A stretch of DNA of 64,000 bases from Chryseobacterium sp. BLS98 (GTDB taxonomy: Bacteria > Bacteroidota > Bacteroidia > Flavobacteriales > Weeksellaceae): contig NZ_LFNF01000003.1 in NCBI RefSeq assembly GCF_001045445.1, positions 1-64,000 on the forward strand. The letters are read 5' to 3'. Shown here one piece after another: positions 49,649 to 59,174 of the stretch. The translations under genes and the position numbers were made by a program. Below the pieces are notes generated by a model, which was given only the letters and a program-made list of their open reading frames with translations, was not told where the DNA came from and made no database searches. Each line of letters starts with the position of its first letter. The first letter of the stretch is position 1.

Positions 49649-50533
49649 ATGTTGCGCATTCTTACTTTATCCGCTTTCTTACTATGGAGCTGCAATCCAA
49701 AAGCTCAGGACAGTCCTAAAACCGATGCCCTGAAAGTAGAATTTTCCCTTCCTAAAAAGTTAAAAGAAGTTTCCGGAATTGTATTGTCTCAGGACAAAAA
49801 TACCATTTGGGCTATAGAAGATCAAGGGAACAAGAATGTGGTTTACGGCCTGGATATGCAGGGAAAGCTGGTGGCAGATGTTCTTGTAGAGAATGCAGAA
49901 AACAACGATTGGGAAGATATTATAAAAGATACCCAGGGGAATATTTATCTTGGAGATTTTGGAAATAATGACAATAACAGACAGAATCTGGCTATTTTAA
50001 AGCTGGATCTGAAAGAGGCTTCTCAAAAGACCACGAAGGCTGTCCAGACCACAAAATTTCATTACGAAGGACAGACTGAATTTCCTCCGAAGAAATCAAA
50101 CTGGCTGTATGACTGCGAAGCTTTCGTAGAGATGAATGGTAATTTTTATCTTTTTACGAAAAACCGAAGCAAGGGTTTTGATGGAACTTTCCTTGTATTC
50201 CAGGTTCCTAATAAAGAAGGGGATTTTGAAGCAAAATTAATCGGGAGGCTTAAGTTAGCAGGAAAATACAGCGATGCTGCCATTACCTCTGCAGCTGTAA
50301 ATAGTACCCAAAATAAGATTGTTCTGCTTACCCATAAAAATATCCATGTACTTTCCGGATTTACTGCAGACAATTTTAACTCCGCTACCATTGAAAAGTT
50401 ACCGTTAAATCATAATTCGCAGAAAGAAGCTGTTGTTTTCCTTAATGATAAAACACTCCTGATTGCTGACGAAAAAGATAAAGACACCGGCGGAAACGTA
50501 TATAGGTTTGAATTGAACCCTCAAGGCAAATAG
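49649..50533 (+). CDS. Beta-propeller-like lipoprotein (SdiA-regulated-like)
   Basis: A 294-residue lipoprotein (LSAFLLWSC, Cys15). The mature part has repeated strand pairs such as KEVSGIVLSQDKNTIWAIEDQGNKNVVYGLD and DWEDIIKDTQGNIYLGDFGNNDNNR, reminiscent of SdiA-regulated and NHL-type propellers. The D(x)NxxNR loops resemble calcium or ligand sites. Family assignment is tentative. Faces the C1q-like gene with no convincing terminator between. Confidence 0.72.
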   Translation: MLRILTLSAFLLWSCNPKAQDSPKTDALKVEFSLPKKLKEVSGIVLSQDKNTIWAIEDQGNKNVVYGLDMQGKLVADVLVENAENNDWEDIIKDTQGNIYLGDFGNNDNNRQNLAILKLDLKEASQKTTKAVQTTKFHYEGQTEFPPKKSNWLYDCEAFVEMNGNFYLFTKNRSKGFDGTFLVFQVPNKEGDFEAKLIGRLKLAGKYSDAAITSAAVNSTQNKIVLLTHKNIHVLSGFTADNFNSATIEKLPLNHNSQKEAVVFLNDKTLLIADEKDKDTGGNVYRFELNPQGK

Positions 50534-50560
50534 CTGCAAGAGGGTTAAACTCAAAATATT

Positions 50561-51280
50561 TTACGGAGTAAGATAAGAAATGTGAATATTTCCGGCCGAC
50601 AGTCTGAAATTCTGCGTATAAACACATCTGATCCTGAAAGTATCACCGGTATTAAAATAGGTAATCGAAGACAGGTTATGATTTACCGTTAATGTGCGCT
50701 CACCATGTCCTGTGGATGTAGAAGCCAGGGTTTCCGTAGCTGGTGAAACTTTCTGTACGGAAGATTTTGCCGTTCCTGCTGTGTAGCCGTTGCCGTTTAA
50801 GCTCAGATCATAGGTGATATAAGGGACAACATTGTAGTATCCGGGCTTTACTACTGTGAATATTCCGGTTGCAGAGTCGTACTTCAGGTAAGTATTGTCA
50901 ATCTTATTACTTACGTTATAAATATAAGTCTTTGCAAAACTTTCATGAGTGCTTACAGGATTGCTTCCGGTACCTGTATAGCTTCCTGTAGCAGGATTGA
51001 TATCCGTTTTATTCCCTACAAATATTACTTTCAGGAAATTCTGGGATTCAATGGTAGTCCAGGAAGGGGCAGCTCCTGCTCCGTTTGACATTAATACTTC
51101 ACCCCGGTTTCCCGAGCTTCCTTTGGTTTTTGCGTTTCCACCTACATTCAGGTCCTTTACTACCTGAAGGCTTCCATTGACGTGTAATGTGTTTTGTGGT
51201 GTTGGGGTTTCTATACCCACTTGAGCTTTTACATTTAAGAACATGACAAATAATGCCATGTATGACAGCGTTCTCTTCAT
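50561..51280 (-). CDS. Secreted protein with C1q/TNF-like C-terminal domain
   Basis: A 239-residue protein with a signal peptide (MALFVMFLNVKAQ). GIETPTPQNTLHVNGSLQVVKDLNVGGNAKTKG is the short beta-repeat neck seen in phage-tail-like or adhesin-like flavobacterial proteins, and the rest (YLKYDSATGIFTVVKPGYYNVVPYITYDLS) fits a C1q/TNF jelly roll, which trimerises. Surface role unknown. A TATATTTG box lies about 32 nt upstream. Confidence 0.72.
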   Translation of the reverse strand: MKRTLSYMALFVMFLNVKAQVGIETPTPQNTLHVNGSLQVVKDLNVGGNAKTKGSSGNRGEVLMSNGAGAAPSWTTIESQNFLKVIFVGNKTDINPATGSYTGTGSNPVSTHESFAKTYIYNVSNKIDNTYLKYDSATGIFTVVKPGYYNVVPYITYDLSLNGNGYTAGTAKSSVQKVSPATETLASTSTGHGERTLTVNHNLSSITYFNTGDTFRIRCVYTQNFRLSAGNIHISYLTP

Positions 51281-51311
51281 CCGATAGTTGTTTTTTTGAA
51301 ATAATTTTAAA

Positions 51312-51319
51312 CAAATATA
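51312..51319 (-). promoter_or_regulatory. Candidate -7 box of the C1q-like gene
   Basis: On the minus strand TATATTTG, 32 bp before the ATG at 51280. The rest of the gap 51281-51556 is AT-rich and shows nothing else. Confidence 0.45.
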
Positions 51320-51556
51320 TATTCTTTTTAAAACATTGAATTTTTAAAAGATATACAAGCATATTGCTCTATGGATGCTTTTTCTTAAAATTTGAAAAAA
51401 TATGAATTAGCAGTTTTAACCGTATATTGTTTACGTGTAATAATTTGTAAATGAAAAATTAAAATAATTAAATTTATTTATATTAAAATTAATAAGTGAA
51501 TTAATCTTTTTCTATAATAAAATGCATAATTTGCCTTTCTAAAATGGGGATCCGGT

Positions 51557-54500
51557 TTAAAAAGTCATTCCTACACCGCCGGAGATTCTTCCTCCATCAG
51601 AACCATAGAAATAGTTGAGTCTTGCAGAGAACATATCAACAACGCTCATCCAGAATCCGGCTCCTACAGATTGGTGCCACTTTTTAGAATCTTCATGATC
51701 ATTCCATACCCGGCCCAGATCATACCCGATCAGGACTCCCATATTGGCTGGAATGATATTGTTTCTTACCCTTCCGAAATCCCATCGGATCTCAGAGTTA
51801 TTCGTGAAATAGGATTTACCTGAAAACCTGTCGTTACGGAAAGCCCTCATTCCATTATTACCTCCTATGCTTGCGGCCTGATAGAATTCAAAGTTATTAT
51901 TGCTGATCCACATAGCGTTGCTGGAATTGGCAAAAACAAAATTTCCTCTTTTGTCAAGTCTATGATCAATTGTAAGTGTACCGTTCAGCGTGAAAAAATT
52001 CTTTTCAGTATTGGAAAGGTTCGTCTTCCAGTCTGCGTTCAGTAATAATTCCAGCCCCAAAGTAGGGAAGGCATTATTATCAAGGTTTTTGAAACTGAAT
52101 GTATAATTGGCTCCGGCAAACTGCTGGCTTTTGAAAACTTCAGGTCTCACATCCGGTGACTGATCTACAAAACGGTCGCCATTCCTCTGCACCTTATTAT
52201 CTTCAAACGTCAGCTGAAACTGATGCTGAAGATTCATCCAGCTTTTTTTAGAGATAGAGGGGGCAAAATTGAACTTTGAGATCCTTGCCCGGTTATATTC
52301 CCTTTCCGTATTTTCTTCATCATATTGACTTTCATTGGACAGCCCGAAGAAGTTTTCAGCAAACCTGGGTGTTGTATAAGCTGCATCCAGATTGAAATCC
52401 CATCCCGATATCGCTTTTTTGAAAATTCCTTTATAAGCAGCATTGAATCCACCGGTCGCCGTATAAAAATTTACTTTCAGGCTGTGCTTCTGGGTATAAG
52501 GATCGCGGATGAAATTATTAACGGTATAATTAGCCAGAACCCCTAAAATCACACCGTCATCCGGATTGTAGTCTGCATTCGGGTAGCCTGCAAAGAAATT
52601 GTATTTAGGATGCTTATAATTGTACGTATTGATATCATAATCATCAGAAATATTTTTCGTTCCACCGCCGTTGTATGTATTTTTCTGGCTTTTAAAATCA
52701 TAAATCTTCACACTTTTCCCATCAGCAATATTGTACACATCGTGATTATAACCGCCGATAAGCCTGATGTTCATCTTCGGCCTTCCTTCCCCTGAAACTT
52801 CATAAATGTCGTCATCTTCAAGGCCGTAGATCCAAAGTTCTTTCGTTTTGGAGTCTTCGTAGGTTTTTTCAAAAACCAATTCAGGGTTTTCTTTATTTTT
52901 ATCTAATTTATATTGCTGTACATGAACGGTATTTGCCGTTTTTGTGATAACGAATTTATCAGGATTCACTGTTCCGGCAAGAGGAACTTTTTCCTGCAGC
53001 ACATCATAATATTGGGCAGCATAATCCTGAAGCTTTGTTTTTCTGACTTTTAATTTTCTCTGAATATCAGCAATCGTTTCATCCTGTACTTCTTTCGGCA
53101 GATTCTTGAAGGCATCATCAATATCAGCATCCGTAAGATGTTCCTGAATATACTTGGCCTGCGCAGTCCATTCTTCCTGTGAAGCCCCTTTTAAAAAGAT
53201 GAGGTCCAGCGGATACGGCTCCATATTCATCCATTTCACATTTTTAATATCGTCCTTAAACGTTTTCATATGGCGGATAGCCGGAACATTCATAATAACT
53301 TTGAAAGCAGCACCGTCATATTTACTGAAAGCCTGGTCTCTGTCTTTGGGGATCGGTTTGTAAATAACCTTGTCGCCATCCTGATATTCCGCCCATTTCC
53401 ATTGGTCAGAATGCCTGTCCCAATCGCCGATAAGCATGTCGAAAATCCTTGCTCTTATGTACGATTCGCGGTCTACGGAATATTTGTAATTTTTAGAGAA
53501 ATTTTTAAGAACATCATCCGTGGAAACAATGTCTTTGGCATTATCCAGCGAGGCCAATGTTTTGGGATCTGAAGAAAAACGCTCTTCGATCATATACATT
53601 TCGTCACCGTAGTTTTCATTATATTCTCCCAAAGCATATTGTTTCGGGATGTAATAAAGCTTCGGATTGCTGTGGAAAATACCAAGTTTATCAGCCATAT
53701 TTCCTACAGAAAAAGGAGTAAACGGGTGATTGGTCGTATAAAAATCAAGCAGGAATTTTTCAGGAAACGTATTGTTAAGCTCATTTCCGAAAGTGCTTTT
53801 TTTGAAAGCCATATTATTCAGGAAACGGACAGCACTCTTTTTTACTCCACGCATAACAAATTCCTGTCCGTCTGCCGCTTTCAGCCTCAAACTGTTCGAC
53901 TGGTTGCCTCCTCCTTCCCGGAAAGGCGTGAATCCACCGTTCAACGAAGCAAGATCGCCTGTAGGTGCCTCAATAGGGATACCGTAGTATTTTCTGTAGT
54001 GCTCGCCCCATAACCAGCGGTAAACGGGTCCTTTTTGGGTAAGCTTCACCGGATAAACGCTTGAAGTTGCTGTGGCCGGAAAATCTTTTGGATAGTTATT
54101 CAAAAAGGCATCCGGTTTTGAGATGACAGAAATGTGGGCAAGCTTTTTAAGACCATTATCTTTTGTTGAAAAATATTCTACATCTGTGCTCTGGTCTTTT
54201 CTGATGTTCAGAACGGCAAAACCGCTCCCTCCGTATGAGAAATCCGTTTTTTCCGCAATGGTGGCAGGGTCTGTCTTGGAACCGGCACCACTGATGATCT
54301 GCCTGATATTCCTGTCTTCATGATACTGCAGATTATGATCATGCCCGGAAACAAAAATAATATTTTCCTTATCCTGAACGATGCTTTTCAGCCTGTTGGC
54401 CAGATCTGCATAATGCTTATTGTTGATATCCTCCAGGCTTGCCCCGGAAGAACTTCTCAGTACATTGATCAAACTTGCTACAACAGGAACAGGAACCTTA

Positions 54501-55270
54501 CTTTTTAATGGATAAAGATGTGACTTTGCAGAATTGAATCCCGCATGGGTTCCACTGCTGATCACGGGGTGGTGCAGGGCTACAATAATTCTTTTATCCT
54601 GGTTTTTGGTAATAAGGTCTTTAAATTCTGTGAAAAAATCCTCACGGGTTTTAATACTGCAGTTTTTATTTACCCCCGGATACTGATCCCAGTTGACAAG
54701 GGCCCATTCCGTATCAATAACAATAAGTTTTATGTCTTTGGATAAATTAATATCGTCGATGCCGCAGGAATTTTTAGGAAGAAAGGCCTTTTTATCATTA
54801 AAATAGCTTTTCACAAGGTCTTCCTGTGCCCTTAATCCATCAAGACCGTTGTTCCAGTCATGATTTCCCGGAATAACGAGTGTTTTTCCTTTAAAGTTTT
54901 TGGTAATGGCAAGCTGGTTTTCCAACTTTTGCTTGGCCAGTGCATAATCTTTGTCGGATTCTTTTGGCAGACCGTTAGGATAAATATTATCACCAAGGAA
55001 GATCAGCATAGAATTACTGTCTGCGGAATCCAGCTTGTTTTTAAGTAAGTTTAAGGTATTCTGTGCCTGGGGCTCATCTGCATTTCCGGCATCCCCGATC
55101 AGGAAGACTTTAAAATCATTTTCAGATTTTATATCAGAATTTTTTATTTCAAATAAGTTTTTACCCTTTTTTACGTTATATGTAGCGCAAGAATAGAGAA
55201 CTCCCGCAGATAATACTGCTCTAAAGGCAATAGTCGTTTTTTTTAAATGAGTTTTAAAGGATAAATTCAT
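51557..55270 (-). CDS. Metallophosphoesterase - kinase-like - outer membrane barrel fusion
   Basis: A 1237-residue exported protein with three parts. After a lipoprotein-type signal (AGVLYSC, Cys28), residues 55-345 are a calcineurin-like phosphoesterase with every metal motif: GDAGN (59), GDN (93), GNHDW (135), HHP (233) and GHDH (309). Residues about 440-700 contain GDWDRHSDQWKW (615-626) and PKDRDQAFS (641-649), resembling the catalytic loop and metal site of HipA/FAM20/CotH-type kinases. From about 900 on, repeated amphipathic strands end with SARLNYFYGSDGGRISGGVGMTF, a BamA/Omp85-like barrel with terminal Phe. The metal motifs suggest activity; the combination is unusual. Divergent from the HD protein. 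Confidence 0.85.
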   Translation of the reverse strand: MNLSFKTHLKKTTIAFRAVLSAGVLYSCATYNVKKGKNLFEIKNSDIKSENDFKVFLIGDAGNADEPQAQNTLNLLKNKLDSADSNSMLIFLGDNIYPNGLPKESDKDYALAKQKLENQLAITKNFKGKTLVIPGNHDWNNGLDGLRAQEDLVKSYFNDKKAFLPKNSCGIDDINLSKDIKLIVIDTEWALVNWDQYPGVNKNCSIKTREDFFTEFKDLITKNQDKRIIVALHHPVISSGTHAGFNSAKSHLYPLKSKVPVPVVASLINVLRSSSGASLEDINNKHYADLANRLKSIVQDKENIIFVSGHDHNLQYHEDRNIRQIISGAGSKTDPATIAEKTDFSYGGSGFAVLNIRKDQSTDVEYFSTKDNGLKKLAHISVISKPDAFLNNYPKDFPATATSSVYPVKLTQKGPVYRWLWGEHYRKYYGIPIEAPTGDLASLNGGFTPFREGGGNQSNSLRLKAADGQEFVMRGVKKSAVRFLNNMAFKKSTFGNELNNTFPEKFLLDFYTTNHPFTPFSVGNMADKLGIFHSNPKLYYIPKQYALGEYNENYGDEMYMIEERFSSDPKTLASLDNAKDIVSTDDVLKNFSKNYKYSVDRESYIRARIFDMLIGDWDRHSDQWKWAEYQDGDKVIYKPIPKDRDQAFSKYDGAAFKVIMNVPAIRHMKTFKDDIKNVKWMNMEPYPLDLIFLKGASQEEWTAQAKYIQEHLTDADIDDAFKNLPKEVQDETIADIQRKLKVRKTKLQDYAAQYYDVLQEKVPLAGTVNPDKFVITKTANTVHVQQYKLDKNKENPELVFEKTYEDSKTKELWIYGLEDDDIYEVSGEGRPKMNIRLIGGYNHDVYNIADGKSVKIYDFKSQKNTYNGGGTKNISDDYDINTYNYKHPKYNFFAGYPNADYNPDDGVILGVLANYTVNNFIRDPYTQKHSLKVNFYTATGGFNAAYKGIFKKAISGWDFNLDAAYTTPRFAENFFGLSNESQYDEENTEREYNRARISKFNFAPSISKKSWMNLQHQFQLTFEDNKVQRNGDRFVDQSPDVRPEVFKSQQFAGANYTFSFKNLDNNAFPTLGLELLLNADWKTNLSNTEKNFFTLNGTLTIDHRLDKRGNFVFANSSNAMWISNNNFEFYQAASIGGNNGMRAFRNDRFSGKSYFTNNSEIRWDFGRVRNNIIPANMGVLIGYDLGRVWNDHEDSKKWHQSVGAGFWMSVVDMFSARLNYFYGSDGGRISGGVGMTF

Positions 55271-55296
55271 AAATTTACATTAACAAAAATTCAGGA
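55271..55296. promoter_or_regulatory. 26-bp divergent spacer with palindromic -7-like box
   Basis: Only 26 bp separate the two start codons. TAAATTTA at 55270-55277 is self-complementary and one base short of the -7 consensus on either strand; on the minus strand AATTTTTG (55291-55284) is also one base off. The promoters must overlap each other and the coding ends. Confidence 0.35.
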
Positions 55297-56478
55297 ATGA
55301 ATATTTTACACAAAGCTAAAGATTATGTAGAAATCTTATTCAAAGATAAGTTATCTTCTGTATACTTTTACCATAATTTTATTCACACGACCTATACCGT
55401 TAATAAGGCCGAAGAGATTATGCGAAATACACCTGTTTCCAAAGAGGATCAGGAAAAGGTGCTTCTAGCCCTTTGGTTCCATGATACAGGTTATGTGGAA
55501 TGTGCACAGAATCACGAAGAAAAAGGAGTAACGATTCTTACCGATTTTCTGAAACAGGAAAATTATCCTGAAAATTATATTGAAGATGTTTCCAGGCTGA
55601 TCCTGGCAACCAAAATTACCTACCAGCCGCAGAACCTTTTGGAAAAAATTGTAAAAGATGCAGACTGCAGCCACTTTGCCAGCCATGATTATAATGATAT
55701 TTCAGATGCGCTCAGAAAAGAATGGGAACTTACCAATGTAAGGTGTTTTTCCAATGAGGAATGGAATGCGGGCAACCTTGAAATGCTTAAAAACAAGCAT
55801 CATTATTATACAGAATATGCAAAAGAAAAGTGGGAGCCTCTGAAAGCTGAAAATATAAGGAAAATAGAAAAAAAGCTGGAAAAAGATGAAGACAAGAAAA
55901 AAGATAAAAAAGAAAGTTCCGATACAAAAAAGGAGCCTAAGGATCCAAAATCCGACCGCAGTGTGGATACCCTGTTCAGGGTAACCCTGAATAACCATAC
56001 CAGATTGAGTGATATTGCAGACAGCAAGGCCAATATCCTTCTTTCGGTTAATGCCATTATTATTTCCGTCTGCCTTTCCGTGTTGGTTCCTAAGCTGGAT
56101 ACCCCTAAGAATGCCCATCTGATCATTCCGAGCTTTATCCTGCTTATTTCAAGTGTTCTGACCATCATATTCGCCATTTTATCAACGAAACCGAATGTGA
56201 CGAAGACGAATTTTACAGCTCAGGATATTGCAGACAGGAAAGTAAATCTTCTGTTCTTCGGGAACTTTCAGCAAATGCTCTTCAACGATTATCACAATGC
56301 AATGAAAGATTTAATCAAGGACAGGGATTATATCTATGATTCTATGGTGAAAGACCTTTATTTCCTTGGAAAAGTTCTGGACAGAAAGTATAAACTTTTA
56401 TCCATAACCTATAAGATATTTATGGCAGGAATTATTATTTCCGTACTTTCTTTCGGATATGCTTTTCTTTCCCTGTAA
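55297..56478 (+). CDS. HD phosphohydrolase fused to Pycsar-effector-like membrane domain
   Basis: A 393-residue protein. The N-terminal HD domain has YHNFIH (25-30), FHDTGY (61-66, the HD pair at 62-63) and KDADCSHF (120-127), typical of metal-dependent phosphohydrolases that cut cyclic or other nucleotides. After a Lys/Glu-rich linker (about 188-222), TLFRVTLNNHTRLSDIADSKANILLSVNAIIIS (225-257) begins a domain like the transmembrane effector of Pycsar anti-phage systems (DUF5706), with membrane helices at about 247-264, 275-295 and 373-391. Pycsar effectors sense cCMP or cUMP. No pyrimidine cyclase is visible nearby, so either it acts with a distant cyclase or does another job. Confidence 0.85.
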   Translation: MNILHKAKDYVEILFKDKLSSVYFYHNFIHTTYTVNKAEEIMRNTPVSKEDQEKVLLALWFHDTGYVECAQNHEEKGVTILTDFLKQENYPENYIEDVSRLILATKITYQPQNLLEKIVKDADCSHFASHDYNDISDALRKEWELTNVRCFSNEEWNAGNLEMLKNKHHYYTEYAKEKWEPLKAENIRKIEKKLEKDEDKKKDKKESSDTKKEPKDPKSDRSVDTLFRVTLNNHTRLSDIADSKANILLSVNAIIISVCLSVLVPKLDTPKNAHLIIPSFILLISSVLTIIFAILSTKPNVTKTNFTAQDIADRKVNLLFFGNFQQMLFNDYHNAMKDLIKDRDYIYDSMVKDLYFLGKVLDRKYKLLSITYKIFMAGIIISVLSFGYAFLSL

Positions 56479-56535
56479 TTAAAAAGCGGCGATAATTGTA
56501 AGATAGATTACGAATTGTATGAAAATGGGTAACCC

Positions 56536-56558
56536 GCTCGAATATTCTATTTTCGAGC
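56536..56558. repeat. Short inverted repeat in a convergent gap
   Basis: GCTCGAA (56536-56542) and TTCGAGC (56552-56558) form a 7-bp stem between the HD and GAF genes. There is no T-run beyond it, so it is a weak terminator candidate at best. Confidence 0.4.
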
Positions 56559-56609
56559 TGGCAGGAATGTTATAGGTGAGCTGAAAAGGACGGGTTCTTA
56601 TTTTGTTGA

Positions 56610-58916
56610 TCAGCCTTGGGCCAAAGAAACCCTCAACGCCAGCAATCCTGTAATTCCCTGCAAATCTTCCACTTTCAAAAATTCCACATCATTCTGCAGA
56701 ATTCCTTTTTTCTGAAGCTTACTGATGTATTCCAGATATTCTCTCTGGTTTTCCATCCCGAAATACACAATGGTAATCTTGCCGGGGCAGGTTATTCTTT
56801 CCGGAGAGTCTTTGATATGGGCTTTATCCAGACGCTTTTTTATAATTTCATAATACGAATTGTAGGCGCCGTCTACATCGAAGCGTTTCTCGTCCATTCT
56901 GAAGCGGATGTCTATTTTTTCATTATAGACAAAAAGCAATGAGGCGATATCCAGCTGGATGGGCAAGGTATTTTTAAAAGTCTGGAATTCTCTTTCCATG
57001 TTGCAGATCGTCTTCAGCTGCCAGTACCTTAATTTATGAACTACTTTTGAAGTATAATTGAGATCCGGGGCAATAGTATGCCCGATGTATAGGTTGTGCT
57101 CTACGCCATCGGATTTGAATCTTTCAAAGTAATGCGGGAAGATATCCTGGGCTTTAATCTGGCTTTCGTCCAGCATATCCGCCAGTTTCCTGTTGACCAG
57201 TGTTATAGAATCATCCAGGTTTTTCCTGTTGGCATAGAAGAGATCGGTTTGGGAAAAAACCTGTACAAAATAATCTTTGATCTTGTTTTTTATTTCCCTG
57301 TCGGTTTTCAGTTCCAGTTTTCCCTGGAGATAAGGATGGATCTCTTCTCTTAAAAACCTCTGAAGACGCTGTTCCGTATCGGCCTTGATCTCATTATTCA
57401 GTTCATTTTCAAAAACATCCAGGGCCAGAAGATATTTCTCCGAATCGGAATTGATGAGGGTGAAAATATCATGAAGACTTTCAAGCTGCTGATTGAGGTC
57501 TTCAAGCATCAGATTAAAACGCTTATCCGAAGAAGAACGGATATCCGAGAAGCCAAAAAGAGGGGTGAGGTTTTTAAATGTAATCTGTTTCAGCGTATAC
57601 ATTTTTTTTCCAAGCGAAGCGTTGAAATACTTTTCTGCTTCGCTCCTGAATTTCCATACAACGCTGTCGTGAATAGAGGTATATTCACGCTGGATAATAG
57701 CTTCTATCTGGTAATTTTTTTCAAAGCTGAACCTGTTCAGGGAGAAGAGGATCATATCGGTGAAAAATTCCATTTTTTTAAGCTTTAATCCGTTAAAACT
57801 ATTGGCCTGCGGAGAAGTGAATTCCATAATAGCCAGAAGTTCATTGTCTTTCATGATAGGAATTACCATGAAGCTGTTGATATTGTTATCCCTTAAAATA
57901 CTGAAAGAGGGAAGGCTTTTGACATCTTCATCCAGGTTGTTGACGTTTGAGATGACAATCGGTTTGGAATTATGGTTTAAATTATTGAAAGTACTCTTCC
58001 GAGTTTCTTCATCAAATGCATTGATCCAAAAATCAAGGACATGATGGGTGAAAATATTTTCGTAGATAGGAAGCCTGCCAAGTTTCTGATCTTTTTTATC
58101 AAACAGCATTAATCCGAAATTAAGCTCCGGAACATCAAAATAAGACTTGAAAATTTCTACCAGATTTTCATTCGGGCTCAGATCTTCGGGATCAATCTCA
58201 ATCATACTGGATTTCAGATCAGACAGAGCCACTTCCGAAGTACAATCTACCAGAGAAATAATAGTGAACCCTTTTAATATCCATGATTTTGAAGGGAAGT
58301 ATTTTTTCCAGAGCTTAAAGTCGTCCAGATTTTCAAGCAGCATATCCAGTACATCATCAGAAGGGATTTCAGCATTTTCAGTAGGATAAATATCCGTAAA
58401 ATCTGAATTTACCGTGATTTTATAATGCTTCATGATTCCCTGTCTGTTCGGGATATCATAATAAAGCGGGATGGTGGTTTTAATATCCCTTTTGAAATAG
58501 CTTTGAAGAATAAGACAGCAGCAGAAAACATAAAACTCATTATCATCAATGTTCCTGAGCTCTATTTCAAAATCTTTTCCGGCATCTTTCAGGATATTTT
58601 TAAATCTTTCAGTATAATTAAAAGTGATATTGGAAAGCGGAATACTTGCTGCTTTAATTTCATTGTTGGTAAGTCCTGTAGGGAAAAGGTCTGCAAGCAG
58701 AAGCCTGATGAGGTCTTCATGTTTATCCAGAAGTGTAACATCCTCGAATCCGTCTTTCAGTTCCTGGAAATTTCTGGTTCTTTCAATAAGAGATTCAGCA
58801 TAATTGACCCGATACTCCAGGCGGTCATTATAACGGATATGTTCCAGCACATCCAAATATTTTTTGAATGATATAAGAACCTGGAAAGGAGCGTCTTTTT
58901 TGTAAAGATTGGCCAA
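56610..58916 (-). CDS. GAF domain protein of unknown function
   Basis: A 768-residue cytoplasmic protein. A GAF-like sensor domain fits residues about 240-400 (PIVISNVNNLDEDVKSLPSFSILRDNNINSFMVIPIMKDNELLAIMEFTSP). The flanks are largely helical with no recognised catalytic motif; near 640 DGVEHNLYIGHTIAPDLNY and the C-terminal GMENQREYLEYISKLQKKG are distinctive. There is no membrane helix. No ATG fits the conserved start, so a TTG at 58916 is used (reading ANLYKKDAPFQV). No visible link to the convergent HD-effector gene except proximity. Confidence 0.8.
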   Translation of the reverse strand: MANLYKKDAPFQVLISFKKYLDVLEHIRYNDRLEYRVNYAESLIERTRNFQELKDGFEDVTLLDKHEDLIRLLLADLFPTGLTNNEIKAASIPLSNITFNYTERFKNILKDAGKDFEIELRNIDDNEFYVFCCCLILQSYFKRDIKTTIPLYYDIPNRQGIMKHYKITVNSDFTDIYPTENAEIPSDDVLDMLLENLDDFKLWKKYFPSKSWILKGFTIISLVDCTSEVALSDLKSSMIEIDPEDLSPNENLVEIFKSYFDVPELNFGLMLFDKKDQKLGRLPIYENIFTHHVLDFWINAFDEETRKSTFNNLNHNSKPIVISNVNNLDEDVKSLPSFSILRDNNINSFMVIPIMKDNELLAIMEFTSPQANSFNGLKLKKMEFFTDMILFSLNRFSFEKNYQIEAIIQREYTSIHDSVVWKFRSEAEKYFNASLGKKMYTLKQITFKNLTPLFGFSDIRSSSDKRFNLMLEDLNQQLESLHDIFTLINSDSEKYLLALDVFENELNNEIKADTEQRLQRFLREEIHPYLQGKLELKTDREIKNKIKDYFVQVFSQTDLFYANRKNLDDSITLVNRKLADMLDESQIKAQDIFPHYFERFKSDGVEHNLYIGHTIAPDLNYTSKVVHKLRYWQLKTICNMEREFQTFKNTLPIQLDIASLLFVYNEKIDIRFRMDEKRFDVDGAYNSYYEIIKKRLDKAHIKDSPERITCPGKITIVYFGMENQREYLEYISKLQKKGILQNDVEFLKVEDLQGITGLLALRVSLAQG

Positions 58917-59123
58917 GAGCTGAAATTTAAAGTAAAGTTATGAAAAAAACACCATTTCCAAATGTATAGCGAATGGATGAAAGCCACCTTTGTAAGCTGT
59001 TTTTTTATTTTTCCTGAATAAAATACGAATATAGGTAAAGCATTGATTACTGCTTTCTTTTCTTTTTCAAGAATTTCGCAGTTTTATGAAAGATTCATCA
59101 AAATTATTCGAATTATATTTTAC

Positions 59124-59150
59124 AAAAAAGCACAACTGAAAAGTTGTGCT
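59124..59150 (-). terminator. Intrinsic terminator of the nuo operon
   Basis: AGCACAACT (59129-59137) pairs with AGTTGTGCT (59142-59150); on the minus strand a T-run follows, ending the complex I operon after nuoN. Confidence 0.85.
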
Positions 59151-59174
59151 TCTGTATATTTTTATAGTAGTATT

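Noticed and set aside
56536..56558. Terminator between the HD and GAF genes
   Set aside because: Stem is only 7 bp and there is no T-run on either side; kept only as a low-confidence repeat.
51557..58916. Complete Pycsar or CBASS defence island
   Set aside because: No cyclase, TIR, nuclease or other defence gene is seen near the effector-like protein; the GAF protein and phosphoesterase fusion have no known defence role.
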